Of a stretch of 49,859 bases of DNA, positions 42,378-49,859 are shown piece after piece; the first letter of the stretch is position 1; each line of letters begins with the position of its first letter. This DNA comes from Massilia sp. YIM B02763 (lineage in GTDB: Bacteria > Pseudomonadota > Gammaproteobacteria > Burkholderiales > Burkholderiaceae_D), in the NCBI RefSeq assembly GCF_030412015.1, contig NZ_JASNRD010000011.1:1-49859 (forward strand). The letters run 5' to 3'. The position numbers were made by a program, and so were the translations under genes. A model generated the notes under the pieces. That model did not search any database. It worked only from the letters and a program-made list of their open reading frames with translations, and was not told the origin of the DNA.

Positions 42378-44285
42378 ATGACGAATCCCACCCTGATCCT
42401 GAACGTCGACGACAACGACGGCGCCCGCTACGCCAAGACCCGCATCCTGCAGAGCGCGGGCTTCTCCGTGGTCGAGGCCACCAACGGCACCGATGCGCTG
42501 GCGATCGTCAAGCGCGGCGAAGTCGCCCTCGTGCTGCTCGACGTGAAGCTGCCCGACATCAACGGCATCGAGGTCTGCCGCCGCATCAAGGCCGACCCGG
42601 ACAGCGCGCTGGTGCTGGTGCTGCAGACCTCGGCCGCGCTGACGGGCCGCGCCGACAAGATCCGCGGCCTGGAAGGCGGCGCCGACAACTACCTGGCCGC
42701 GCCGATCGAGGCCGACGAGCTGGTCGCCAACGTGAACGCGCTGCTGCGCATGCGCCAGACCCAGAGCGCGCTGCGCGACAGCGAGGAACGCTTCCGCCAG
42801 CTCACCGACAACGTCGAGGACGTGTTCTGGATGTTCTCGGTGCCCACCCGCGCCCTCGAATACGTGAGCCCGGCCTATGCGGCCATCTGGGGCCGCAGCG
42901 TCGATTCGCTCGAGCGCGAGCCGGACAGCTGGCTGGACGCCGTGCACCCCGAGGACCGCGCCGACATCGACGCCCTGTGGGGCGCGCTGCAGCGCACGCC
43001 GCACTACGACGCCGAATTCCGCGTGATGATGCCGGACGGCGGCGTGCGCTGGGTGCGCGACCGCCTGTTCCCCGTGCGCGACCGCCGCGACGAGGTGTAC
43101 CGCGTGGCGCGCGTCACCAGCGACATCACCCGCCGCAAGGAAATGGAGGCGCTGCTGCGCGCCGCCGACAGCAACAAGAACGAATTCCTGGCGACGCTGG
43201 CGCACGAGCTGCGCAATCCGCTGTCGCCGATCCGTAACGCCGCCGCGCTGCTCGGCGCCAGCGGCCCCGGCGCCATCGAACGCCAGGCGCGCGCGCGCGA
43301 AGTCATCACGCGCCAGGTCGACCACCTGGCGCACCTGGTCGACGACCTGCTGGACGTGGCGCGCATTTCGGAGGGCAAGATCGCGCTGCGCCAGGAAGCG
43401 GTCGACCTGAAGGGCGTGATCGCCCAGGCCATCGAGACGGCCGGCCCGCTGATCGCGGCGCGCGAGCACCAGCTCGAGGTGCGCGAGCCGCAGCAGGACA
43501 TCTGGGTCTCGGGCGACCCGGTGCGCCTGGCCCAGTCGATGGGCAACCTGCTGCACAATGCCGCCAAGTTCACGCCCAAGGGCGGACGGATCGAGGTGGA
43601 GGTGATGCTCGCCGACGACGTCGTGCGCATCGCCGTGCAGGACAACGGCATCGGCATCGCCGAGGACAACCTGTCGCGCATCTTCGGCATGTTCACCCAG
43701 GCCGCCGTGCCGCCGGATCGCGCGCCGGAAGGCCTGGGCATCGGCCTGTCGCTGGTCTCGCGCCTGCTCGAGATGCACGGCGGGCGCCTGTCGGCGACCA
43801 GCCCCGGCATCGGCCTGGGTTCGACCTTCACGGTGGAGCTGCCGGTGCTGCGCACCGCGGCCGAGCCGCAGGCACCGGCACCGGCAGCGTCGTCCGCGGC
43901 CGCGGAAGAAGCGGCCGGCGGCGCGGGTGCGAAGCGCCGCGTGCTGCTCGTCGACGACAACATCGATGCGATGGAAATGATGGCCTTCCTGCTGACCGAG
44001 ATGGGCTACGACACCGCCACCACGGCGGACGCCTCCCGGATCGTCGAGATGGCCACGGCGCGCCGCCCGGACGTGATCGTGCTTGACATCGGCCTGCCGG
44101 GCGTGGACGGCTACGAACTGGCGCGCATGCTCAAGCGCCATCCGCAGCTCGGCACGATCCGCCTGGTCGCGCACACGGGCTACGGCTCGCCGGAAGACCG
44201 CAGGAAGGCGCAGGAAGCGGGTTTCGATGCGCACCTGGTCAAGCCGGCGGAGCTGGCGGACCTGGAGAAGGCGCTGCAGGGTTGA
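42378..44285 (+). CDS. Hybrid sensor kinase: REC-PAS-HisKA-HATPase-REC
   Basis: 635 residues from the ATG at 42378 (an ATG at 42354 overlaps the upstream gene and is less likely). REC1 (about residues 5-120) has acceptor Asp55 (LLDVKLPD) but the conserved Lys of the K-P motif is replaced (NYLAAPIEADEL). A PAS domain (about 135-255, FRQLTDNVEDVFWMF to YRVARVTSDITRRKEME) follows, then HisKA with H276 (LAHELRNPLSPIRNAA), HATPase (NLLHNAAKFTPKGG, DNGIGIAEDN, EGLGIGLSLV), an Ala/Pro linker, and REC2 with Asp570 (VLDIGLPGVDG) and an intact Lys-Pro. It is the last gene of the cluster and has no DNA-binding output domain. Confidence 0.92.
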   Translation: MTNPTLILNVDDNDGARYAKTRILQSAGFSVVEATNGTDALAIVKRGEVALVLLDVKLPDINGIEVCRRIKADPDSALVLVLQTSAALTGRADKIRGLEGGADNYLAAPIEADELVANVNALLRMRQTQSALRDSEERFRQLTDNVEDVFWMFSVPTRALEYVSPAYAAIWGRSVDSLEREPDSWLDAVHPEDRADIDALWGALQRTPHYDAEFRVMMPDGGVRWVRDRLFPVRDRRDEVYRVARVTSDITRRKEMEALLRAADSNKNEFLATLAHELRNPLSPIRNAAALLGASGPGAIERQARAREVITRQVDHLAHLVDDLLDVARISEGKIALRQEAVDLKGVIAQAIETAGPLIAAREHQLEVREPQQDIWVSGDPVRLAQSMGNLLHNAAKFTPKGGRIEVEVMLADDVVRIAVQDNGIGIAEDNLSRIFGMFTQAAVPPDRAPEGLGIGLSLVSRLLEMHGGRLSATSPGIGLGSTFTVELPVLRTAAEPQAPAPAASSAAAEEAAGGAGAKRRVLLVDDNIDAMEMMAFLLTEMGYDTATTADASRIVEMATARRPDVIVLDIGLPGVDGYELARMLKRHPQLGTIRLVAHTGYGSPEDRRKAQEAGFDAHLVKPAELADLEKALQG

Positions 44286-44296
44286 CGCTGCTGCGG

Positions 44297-44379
44297 TTGA
44301 ACGCGTGGACGGGAACCCGTCCATCCTACCGTAAGGCATGTGCCGCGCAGGGTGGACGGCTCTGCCGTCCACGCGTTCG
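44297..44379. repeat. Family B double palindromic repeat
   Basis: Begins TTGAACGCGTGGACGGGAAC and ends CTCTGCCGTCCACGCGTTCGG; the outer arms pair, and each half is itself a hairpin (GGACGGG/CCCGTCC, GTGGACGG/CCGTCCAC). It follows the hybrid kinase gene by 11 bases. Confidence 0.78.
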
Positions 44380-44469
44380 GCCGATGCCGGCTCAACGTGC
44401 GTCACCGCACGAACCCGCTCGCGCGAGGGGACTAAGCTGACCCCGTCAATCCAAACGATGGAGGTCGTC

Positions 44470-44658
44470 ATGCCCCGTGGAGCCAGCCCGAAACGCGAAC
44501 GCGAGTACAAGAAACTCGAGACCGAATTCAAGAAGGAACACCGCTACCCCGGCCGCGAGGAAGAGGTCGCGTCGCGCATCGTCAACAAGCAACGCGCCCA
44601 GCACGGCGAGAGCAAGCAATCGTCGAGTGGCGGTTCGAAGCAGTCGTCGAAGAAATAA
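44470..44658 (+). CDS. Small basic protein with SQ/SK-rich tail
   Basis: 62 residues, highly charged: PRGASPKREREYKKLETEF, KKEHRYPGREEEVASRIVNK, then an unstructured tail SKQSSSGGSKQSSKK. It resembles small conserved proteins of unknown function found in many proteobacteria with the EhRYpGReeEVAaRIVNKqRA pattern. The ATG at 44470 has GGAGG six bases upstream. Its tail resembles that of the KGG-motif protein at 49461. A role in stress or nucleic-acid binding is only a guess. Confidence 0.8.
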   Translation: MPRGASPKREREYKKLETEFKKEHRYPGREEEVASRIVNKQRAQHGESKQSSSGGSKQSSKK

Positions 44659-44668
44659 GCGCCGGCAG

Positions 44669-44702
44669 AAAAAAGCCTCCCGGGCTCGCACCCGGGAGGC
44701 TT
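44669..44702 (-). terminator. Terminator of the M16 peptidase operon (bidirectional hairpin)
   Basis: AAGCCTCCCGGG (44673-44684) and CCCGGGAGGCTT (44691-44702) form a perfect 12-bp stem with a 6-base loop. The A-run at 44669-44674 becomes the T-run on the minus strand, so it terminates the peptidase genes; it may also stop the small protein's transcript. Confidence 0.85.
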
Positions 44703-44723
44703 CGCCGCGCCCGCAGGCCGGTC

Positions 44724-46154
44724 TTATTTGTCGGTCACGGTGAACTCGCCGAATGCCTTCAGCTGTTCGCCCACGGCCTTCGGATCGCCCACGACGACGA
44801 TCGACTGCTTGTCCGGCGCGAAATACTTCCTCGACACGTCGCGCACCTGCTGCGGCGTGACCTTCTCGATCAGCGGCACGTACTGGCCGAGGAATTCGGC
44901 CGGCAGGCCGACCAGCCAGTTCGTGGCCAGCGTGCCGGCCACGGCGCGCTGCATCTGGTTGCTCAGCAAATAGCCGCCGGCGACGTAGCGCTTGTGCATC
45001 TTCATCTCGTCCGGCGACACCAGCTCGGCGCCGATGCGCTTGTACTCGTTGAAGTACTCGCTCAGTGCCGCCCCCGTCACCTCGTTGCGCACGTCGGCGC
45101 CGCCCACGATGCTGCCCCCTTCGCGCAGCAGGCGCGCGCCGGCGGAGGCGCCGTAGGTATAGCCCTTTTCCTCGCGCAGCTTGATGTTCACGCGGCTGGA
45201 GAAGCCGCCGCCGAGGATCGTGCCTGCCATGCGCAGCGGGATCTGGTCGGCCGCCGTGGCGGCGATGCCGGGACTGCCCAGGCGGATCGTCGACTGCACG
45301 CTGCCGGCGCGCTCCAGCACCAGGCGGGCCGGCTTGGCGGCGGCCGGCGCCCTGGGCGTGGCGGGGGCGGCCGGGCCGCTCGCCTTCCAGTCGCCGAACG
45401 CCTGTTGCGCCAGCTTCATCGCCTCGGCTTCCCCGATGCGGCCGGCGATCACGAGCAGCGTGCGCTCGGGACGGAAGCGGCGCGCGTGTTCGCTGCGCAG
45501 GAAGGCTTCGGTAGTGGACTCGATCGATGCCACGGTCGGGTCGGTATGGCCGTAGGGGTGGTCGCCGTAGATGGCGCGGCTCATGGCGCGCTCGGCGCGA
45601 AAGCGCGGCTGGGTCTCGGACACGCGCAGCGACTGCAGGGCGTTGGCCTTGGCCAGCGCCACTTCCTTGGCCGGGAACGAGGGCGTGCGCACGACTTCGG
45701 CCAGCAGCGCCATCATCGGCGCCGCCTGCGAGGCGAGGGCGTTGGCCGAGACCAGGATGCCGTCGGCGCCCGGGCTGGCGGCCACCGAGCCGCCCAGGCC
45801 CTGCGCCGCTTCGGCGATGGCGCGCGAGTCGCGCTTGGCCGTGCCTTCGTTGAGCAGGCCCGCGAGCATGGCGGCAAAGCCCGGGTGCGACGCGTCGTCG
45901 GCGCCGTAGCCGGCGTCGCGCACGGCCAGCACCATGTCCACGCGCGGCACGCCGTCGCGCGGCACGACCCACACCTGCAGGCCGTTGGCCAGCGTCTTCT
46001 TGCCGATGTGCGGGACCGGCAGCGGCTTGTCGACGCCGTAGCCCGGCATGGCGCCGGCGGCGCCGTCCTTCGCCGTGTCGGCGGCCAGAGCGGCCGGATG
46101 GATGGCGGCCGCGCAGCTTGCGGCGACGGCCAGTGCGAGCAGCCGTTTCTTCAT
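44724..46154 (-). CDS. M16-family peptidase subunit without zinc motif
   Basis: 476 residues with a signal peptide (KKRLLALAVAASCAAAIHPA, cleavage after ALA). It has the M16B fold (LANGLQVWVVPRDGVPRVDMVLAVRDAG at the start; the substrate-side motif GGGFSSRVNIKLREEKGYTYGASA in the second half), but where HxxEH should stand it reads FAAMLAGLLNEGT, so it lacks zinc ligands. It would be the non-catalytic partner of the subunit encoded upstream. I start it at 46154 (AGGA upstream); an ATG at 46169 overlaps the upstream stop and is also possible. Confidence 0.87.
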   Translation of the reverse strand: MKKRLLALAVAASCAAAIHPAALAADTAKDGAAGAMPGYGVDKPLPVPHIGKKTLANGLQVWVVPRDGVPRVDMVLAVRDAGYGADDASHPGFAAMLAGLLNEGTAKRDSRAIAEAAQGLGGSVAASPGADGILVSANALASQAAPMMALLAEVVRTPSFPAKEVALAKANALQSLRVSETQPRFRAERAMSRAIYGDHPYGHTDPTVASIESTTEAFLRSEHARRFRPERTLLVIAGRIGEAEAMKLAQQAFGDWKASGPAAPATPRAPAAAKPARLVLERAGSVQSTIRLGSPGIAATAADQIPLRMAGTILGGGFSSRVNIKLREEKGYTYGASAGARLLREGGSIVGGADVRNEVTGAALSEYFNEYKRIGAELVSPDEMKMHKRYVAGGYLLSNQMQRAVAGTLATNWLVGLPAEFLGQYVPLIEKVTPQQVRDVSRKYFAPDKQSIVVVGDPKAVGEQLKAFGEFTVTDK

Positions 46155-46165
46155 CGATGCGTTCC

Positions 46166-47596
46166 TCATTGCTTGTCTCCGGTGGCCGGCGCGCCGGGCG
46201 TCGTCTTGGCAGCGTTGGCGGGCGTCTTCACGGCCGGATTGGCCGGCGCCTTCACGGCCGGCCTGCGGTCGATCACGGTGCGGTTGGTCCTGACCAGGTA
46301 GGTGGACGCCACGCGCTGGATGTCGGCGGACGTCACGCCCTCGATCCAGCCCGGCACCTTGTTGACGACGTTGGCGTCGCCCCACAGCGTCTGCAGCTTG
46401 GCCAGCATGTCGGCGCGGCTCAGGAAGTTTTCCAGGCGATTGTTCCAGTCGGCCAGCATGCGCGTCTTCACGCGCTTCAGCGTGGCGTCGTCGACGCCGT
46501 TCTTCGCGACCCTGGCGATTTCCTCGTCCATGGCGGCGAGCATGGCGTCGGCGCTCGAATTCGGCTTGTACAGGCCGGTCACGGTGAACACGGTCGGGCC
46601 GGCATATTCGAACGGCCCGGTCAGGCCGAAGCCGCCTTCGATATTGAGGGCGATCTCGCGGCCCTTGACCAGTCCCTGGTAGAACAGCGAGGCATCGCCG
46701 CCGGCCAGCAACTGGGCCAGCACGGCCATGGGCGCCTGGTCGCGGCTGCCTTTCTCGGGCACCTTCCAGGCCGCGGCGACGGCCGGCACCTGGGCCAGCG
46801 CATCGCTTTGTTCGATGCGCTTTTCCTCGGTATTCAAGCCCTCGGAAAAATCGGTGCCTTTCGGCACGGGACGGCTCGGAATGCCGCCGAAGTATTTCTG
46901 CGCCAGCGCGAAACCTTGTGCCGGGGTGACGTCGCCGGCGATCGACAGCACCGCGTTGTTGGGGCCGTAGTAGTCGCGGTGGAAGGCGCGCACGTCGTCC
47001 AGGCTGGCGCCTTCGAGGTCTTCGAAGCTGCCGTAGCCGTCGTGGTTGTTCTCCCACTTCTTGAAGGCGAGCTGGTTGATGTCGATCCAGTCGAAGCCGC
47101 CGTAGGGCTGGTTCTTGACGTTGACGCGGATCTCTTCCTTGACCACGTCCTGCTGGTTCTTCAGCGTGGCCGGGTTGAAGTCCAGCGTCTTCATGCGGTC
47201 CGCTTCCAGCCACAGGATCGGCTCGATGCTCGACACGGGCGCCGTCTCGATGTAGTTGGTGAAGTCGGGACGGGTGGAACCGTTGTTGCGGCCGCCGCCG
47301 CCCGTGATGGTGCGGTCGAACACGCCCTTCGGCGCATTCGGCGTGCCCTGGAACATCAGGTGCTCGAACAGGTGGGCGAAGCCGGTGCGGTTGCGCGGCT
47401 CGAGCCGCATGCCGACGTGGTACACGACCGACACCCCGACGGTGGGCGAGCTGTGGTCTTCGGAGACGACGACCGTCAGGCCGTTGTCCAGCTTCTTGAC
47501 GTCGACCGGCAGGGTCCACTGGTCGCTGTTCGCCGCAAACGCGGACAGCGACAGCGACAGGCCGGCCAGGGCCAGGCAGAGTTGGCGCTTGCGCAT
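46166..47596 (-). CDS. M16-family zinc peptidase, catalytic subunit
   Basis: 476 residues with a signal peptide (KRQLCLALAGLSLSLSAFAA). The inverted zinc motif HLFEH gives ligands H75 and H79 with catalytic E78 (GFAHLFEHLMFQGT), and the third ligand is E154 or E155 in VVKEEIRVN. It is a periplasmic pitrilysin-like peptidase of the M16B, mitochondrial-processing-peptidase type. Its stop overlaps a start of the next gene (ATGA), supporting a heterodimer with the inactive subunit. GAGGA precedes the ATG. The 230-base AT-rich region upstream, shared with the divergent gene, must hold its promoter. Confidence 0.92.
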   Translation of the reverse strand: MRKRQLCLALAGLSLSLSAFAANSDQWTLPVDVKKLDNGLTVVVSEDHSSPTVGVSVVYHVGMRLEPRNRTGFAHLFEHLMFQGTPNAPKGVFDRTITGGGGRNNGSTRPDFTNYIETAPVSSIEPILWLEADRMKTLDFNPATLKNQQDVVKEEIRVNVKNQPYGGFDWIDINQLAFKKWENNHDGYGSFEDLEGASLDDVRAFHRDYYGPNNAVLSIAGDVTPAQGFALAQKYFGGIPSRPVPKGTDFSEGLNTEEKRIEQSDALAQVPAVAAAWKVPEKGSRDQAPMAVLAQLLAGGDASLFYQGLVKGREIALNIEGGFGLTGPFEYAGPTVFTVTGLYKPNSSADAMLAAMDEEIARVAKNGVDDATLKRVKTRMLADWNNRLENFLSRADMLAKLQTLWGDANVVNKVPGWIEGVTSADIQRVASTYLVRTNRTVIDRRPAVKAPANPAVKTPANAAKTTPGAPATGDKQ

Positions 47597-47828
47597 TGAT
47601 TGTCCTCTTCGTGAGTTTTCTTATGGTCCCGCTGCAGACAGGATCAATTTATCTTAGCGCAGGCGCATGTAAAAAAGTAATTATTTGATTTAATGCAATA
47701 TGTCATTCCAATATCCGGAATGCGGCCTGGGCCGGCCTTTTTGCAGTTCGTCGCATTTTGCTGGGCAGCGCAGGCACTTGTCGTTAATCTGTCTGCATGG
47801 CTATTTTGGAAATGATTCGGAGAGACGG

Positions 47829-48587
47829 ATGAACAAGATGTTATCGCTCGGCCTGGTGTTCGCCGGCCTGTGCGCCTTTTTCGGGATCGCGCGCGGCGCC
47901 GACAATGTCACCGAGACCCGCACCGTCGATGCGCGCATCGTGCGCGTCAAGTTCGACGGCGCGATCGACCTGCGCATCCGCCAGGGCGGCACGCCGGCGC
48001 TGACGCTGGTGGGCGACGCCGACTGGCTGCCCCGGATCAGTACCGTGCAGGACGGCGATACGCTGAGCATCGACACCCAGGGCCGCGGACGCGTGCGCCT
48101 GGGCACCATGCGCGTCGACCTGGTACTGCCCGCGCTGCGCGAAGTCGTGTCGGAAGGCCTGGGGGCCACCGAGGTCTCCGGCTTCTCCGGCGAGGAGCTC
48201 GCGCTGACGCTGGACGGGGCCGGCTCGATGAAAGTGGCGTGCAACTACCGCGTGGTGACGGCCAACCTGGGCGGCATCGGCAGCATGAACCTGCAGGGCC
48301 TGAGCGGGGAAGGGGTGGCCCTGAACCTGGGCGGCGCCGGCACGGTCAGGCTGAGCGGCAGGGCCAAGTGGCTCAAGGCCGACCTCGGCGGCCTCGGCAG
48401 CTTGGATGCCCAGCAATTTAACGCCGACAACGTGAACATCGACCTGTCCGGCCTGGGCAATGCCAGCGTCACGGCCCACCAGAACGCCAACCTGAACCTG
48501 TCCGGCATGGGCTCGGTCACGGTGTACGGCAAGCCGCTGAACCGCAAGGTGGCGGTCGACGGCCTGGGCAAGGTCAGCTGGAAATAA
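47829..48587 (+). CDS. GIN-domain (DUF2807) exported beta-helical protein
   Basis: 252 residues with a signal peptide (KMLSLGLVFAGLCAFFGIARG). The mature part begins DARIVRVKFDGAIDLRIRQG and becomes a run of about seven G-x-G-centred repeats (DGAGSMKV, GGIGSMNLQG, GGAGTVRLSG, GGLGSLDAQ, SGLGNASV, SGMGSVTVYG, DGLGKVSW), as expected for the right-handed beta-helix of GIN-domain proteins. It is probably periplasmic or surface-located; the role is unknown. The ATG at 47829 is chosen from the signal peptide; longer frames have no ribosome site. Confidence 0.88.
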   Translation: MNKMLSLGLVFAGLCAFFGIARGADNVTETRTVDARIVRVKFDGAIDLRIRQGGTPALTLVGDADWLPRISTVQDGDTLSIDTQGRGRVRLGTMRVDLVLPALREVVSEGLGATEVSGFSGEELALTLDGAGSMKVACNYRVVTANLGGIGSMNLQGLSGEGVALNLGGAGTVRLSGRAKWLKADLGGLGSLDAQQFNADNVNIDLSGLGNASVTAHQNANLNLSGMGSVTVYGKPLNRKVAVDGLGKVSWK

Positions 48588-48707
48588 GGCCGCATAGCGC
48601 TGTACAGCGGCGCAGGCTGCACACAAGCGGAAAACGAGCTGCGCAACGCGCATCCACCAACAGAACAAGAAAAAAAGCCTGAGAAGGCAACCGTTCCGAA
48701 CGAGACG

Positions 48708-49322
48708 ATGAGAAAACTGACCATTGCGATCCTGTTCGCGCTGGGCCTGCACGGTAGTGCGATGGCGGGCTTTGCCGAAGGCGCCAGCGCCTACAATGCC
48801 CGCAACTATCCGCTGGCGCTGAAGGAAATCTCCCCGCTGGCCAAGGCCGGCAACGCCGACGCCCAGCACTTGCTGGGGCTCATGTACTACATGGGCCGCG
48901 GCGTCGCGCGCGACTACAAGCAGGCTTTTTCCTGGCACTACAAGGCGGCGCTGCAGGGCAAGGCCGATGCCCAGTACGTGATCGGCGCGATGTACTACAC
49001 GGGCAATGCCGTGCCGCAGGACCAGAAGCTGGCCGTGCAATGGTTCCGCAAGGCGGCCGAGCAGGGCCACCCGGACGCCCAGCACGCGCTGGGGCTGATG
49101 TACCGCTACCACGTGGCCGGCATGCCGCAGGACGTCGTCATCGCCTACATGCTGTGGAACCTGGCCGCCGCCAACGGCCACCGCAACGCCACCGAGCAGC
49201 GCGCCAGCATCGCGCGCCAGATGACGCAGGAGCAGATCGACGAGGCGCAGGCGCTGTCGCGCAACTGGAAGCCCGGCACGCCGCTGCCGACCCAGTCGCG
49301 CACCGGCGCCGCCAGTTCTTGA
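48708..49322 (+). CDS. Sel1/TPR-repeat exported protein
   Basis: 204 residues with a signal peptide (RKLTIAILFALGLHGSAMAG). Three to four Sel1-like repeats follow (AGNADAQHLLGLMYYMGRGV, GKADAQYVIGAMYYTGNAV, QGHPDAQHALGLMYRYHVAG, then VIAYMLWNLAAANGH). Such periplasmic solenoids bind partner proteins, often in envelope processes. The tail QSRTGAASS is probably disordered. No catalytic motif; partner unknown. Confidence 0.88.
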   Translation: MRKLTIAILFALGLHGSAMAGFAEGASAYNARNYPLALKEISPLAKAGNADAQHLLGLMYYMGRGVARDYKQAFSWHYKAALQGKADAQYVIGAMYYTGNAVPQDQKLAVQWFRKAAEQGHPDAQHALGLMYRYHVAGMPQDVVIAYMLWNLAAANGHRNATEQRASIARQMTQEQIDEAQALSRNWKPGTPLPTQSRTGAASS

Positions 49323-49460
49323 ACTGCTGGCCCGACGATGCCCACCCCTGCGTGGCGTGCGCGCCTACATCATGAACACGGCCGATGGGCTTAGGATGGC
49401 GGACCCCACCGTGCGCCTGCAGGCGCCCGGTCTGCGGGGTTCTCAACCATTGGAGGCACC

Positions 49461-49757
49461 ATGGCAAACCAAGGCAACAAGCAGAGCGGCGATACCAGCA
49501 ACCGCGGATTCGCATCGATGGACCCGCAAAAGCAGCGCGAGATCGCCTCGGAAGGCGGCAAGGCCGCACATGCGTCCGGCAATGCCCACGAGTTCACGTC
49601 CGAGGAAGCACGCCGGGCGGGATCGATGAGCCACAAGAACGATGGCAGCAGCCAGAGCAGCAGCGGCGGCAGCCAGCAGAGCGGCAACAGCACCCGCGGC
49701 GGCACGCCCGAACAGCATGCCAAGGCGGGCTCGCAAAGCCACAAGAACCAGAAGTAA
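49461..49757 (+). CDS. KGG-motif stress-type protein (YciG-like)
   Basis: 98 residues, hydrophilic and repeat-like. It carries the con-10/KGG pattern: RGFASMDPQKQREIASEGGKAAHASG, then FTSEEARRAGSMSHKN, an S/Q/G-rich linker, and a last GGTPEQHAKAGSQSHKN. These resemble YciG and plant LEA-like proteins induced by stress or in stationary phase. A GGAGG ribosome site precedes the ATG. Cytosolic; function inferred only from the family. Confidence 0.88.
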   Translation: MANQGNKQSGDTSNRGFASMDPQKQREIASEGGKAAHASGNAHEFTSEEARRAGSMSHKNDGSSQSSSGGSQQSGNSTRGGTPEQHAKAGSQSHKNQK

Positions 49758-49837
49758 GCGCTGAACGGACGCGGCCCGCGTACGCCGGCAATGCCGGCGA
49801 GGTCGCATCGATGCCCGTGTTCCGTTCGCATCGAACC

Positions 49838-49859
49838 GTCGCCCCGGCCTGCGCCGGGG
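49838..49859. repeat. Family A repeat, cut by the window end
   Basis: GTCGCCCCGGCCTGCGCCGG runs to the last base; it matches the right-hand hairpin type of the copy at 23971. Confidence 0.65.

Noticed and set aside
44724..47519. A single 931-codon frame spanning both M16 genes
   Set aside because: Its N-terminal part is out of frame with the catalytic subunit; the two genes are separate, with an ATGA junction and individual signal peptides.

Overview
The window is a GC-rich (roughly 65-70 %) chromosomal segment of a betaproteobacterium of the order Burkholderiales, most likely family Oxalobacteraceae and close to Massilia/Telluria. I infer this from the protein sequences, from gene sets typical of the group (sigma factor - DUF3619 - DUF3106 - RDD; fahA-like/maiA; iscRSUA-hscBA-fdx) and from dispersed palindromic intergenic repeats of a kind common there. 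No tRNA, rRNA, CRISPR array, prophage or insertion sequence was seen.

Layout. 1-5.1 kb: 3' end of a TonB-dependent receptor, an FMN reductase, a tRNA acp3U transferase (TapT/DTW) and a PA0069-family radical SAM gene behind a perfect LexA box. 5.1-11 kb: an accessory-looking stretch with a GNAT acetyltransferase, a NadR-like P-loop kinase, a truncated rlmI-like gene, an orphan secreted protein, a His-rich PadR regulator with a tandem operator, an acyltransferase, an ankyrin protein and a ChaC-like cyclotransferase. 11-15.3 kb: a LysR regulator divergent from a fumarylacetoacetase-family gene and maiA, a CBS-domain protein, and a uracil-DNA-glycosylase-like protein lacking the usual catalytic Asp. 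15.4-21.2 kb: the complete ISC iron-sulfur operon behind an IscR box, with palindromic repeats at three internal junctions. 21.2-26.3 kb: a methyltransferase, threonine aldolase, a pseudouridine-synthase-like protein without its catalytic Asp, and a convergent sigma-factor operon. 26.5-33.7 kb: a GST, the ilvB-ilvN-ilvC branched-chain amino acid genes, a SIMPL protein, pssA and an orphan secreted protein. 33.7-38.1 kb: a hydrolase gene remnant, two tandem paralogous lipoproteins, and rpsO-pnp.

38.3-44.3 kb is the most unusual part: a six-gene, tightly packed cluster encoding an RsbR-RsbS-RsbT stressosome, an RsbX-type phosphatase fused to an RsbT-like ATPase domain, a histidine kinase with an RsbT-like N-terminus, and a REC-PAS-HisKA-HATPase-REC hybrid kinase. 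No sigma-B/RsbV/RsbW and no DNA-binding response regulator is present, so the stressosome appears to feed a phosphorelay with an unknown output. 44.4-49.9 kb: a small basic protein, a two-subunit M16 peptidase operon (one active-site subunit, one without the zinc motif), a GIN-domain (DUF2807) protein, a Sel1-repeat protein and a KGG-motif protein.

Three families of palindromic intergenic repeats recur through the window (A: GTCGTCCCCGC-type; B: GTAGGGTGGACGG-type; C: GGGGTCAGAGC-type). Some form or overlap terminators; others lie inside operons.
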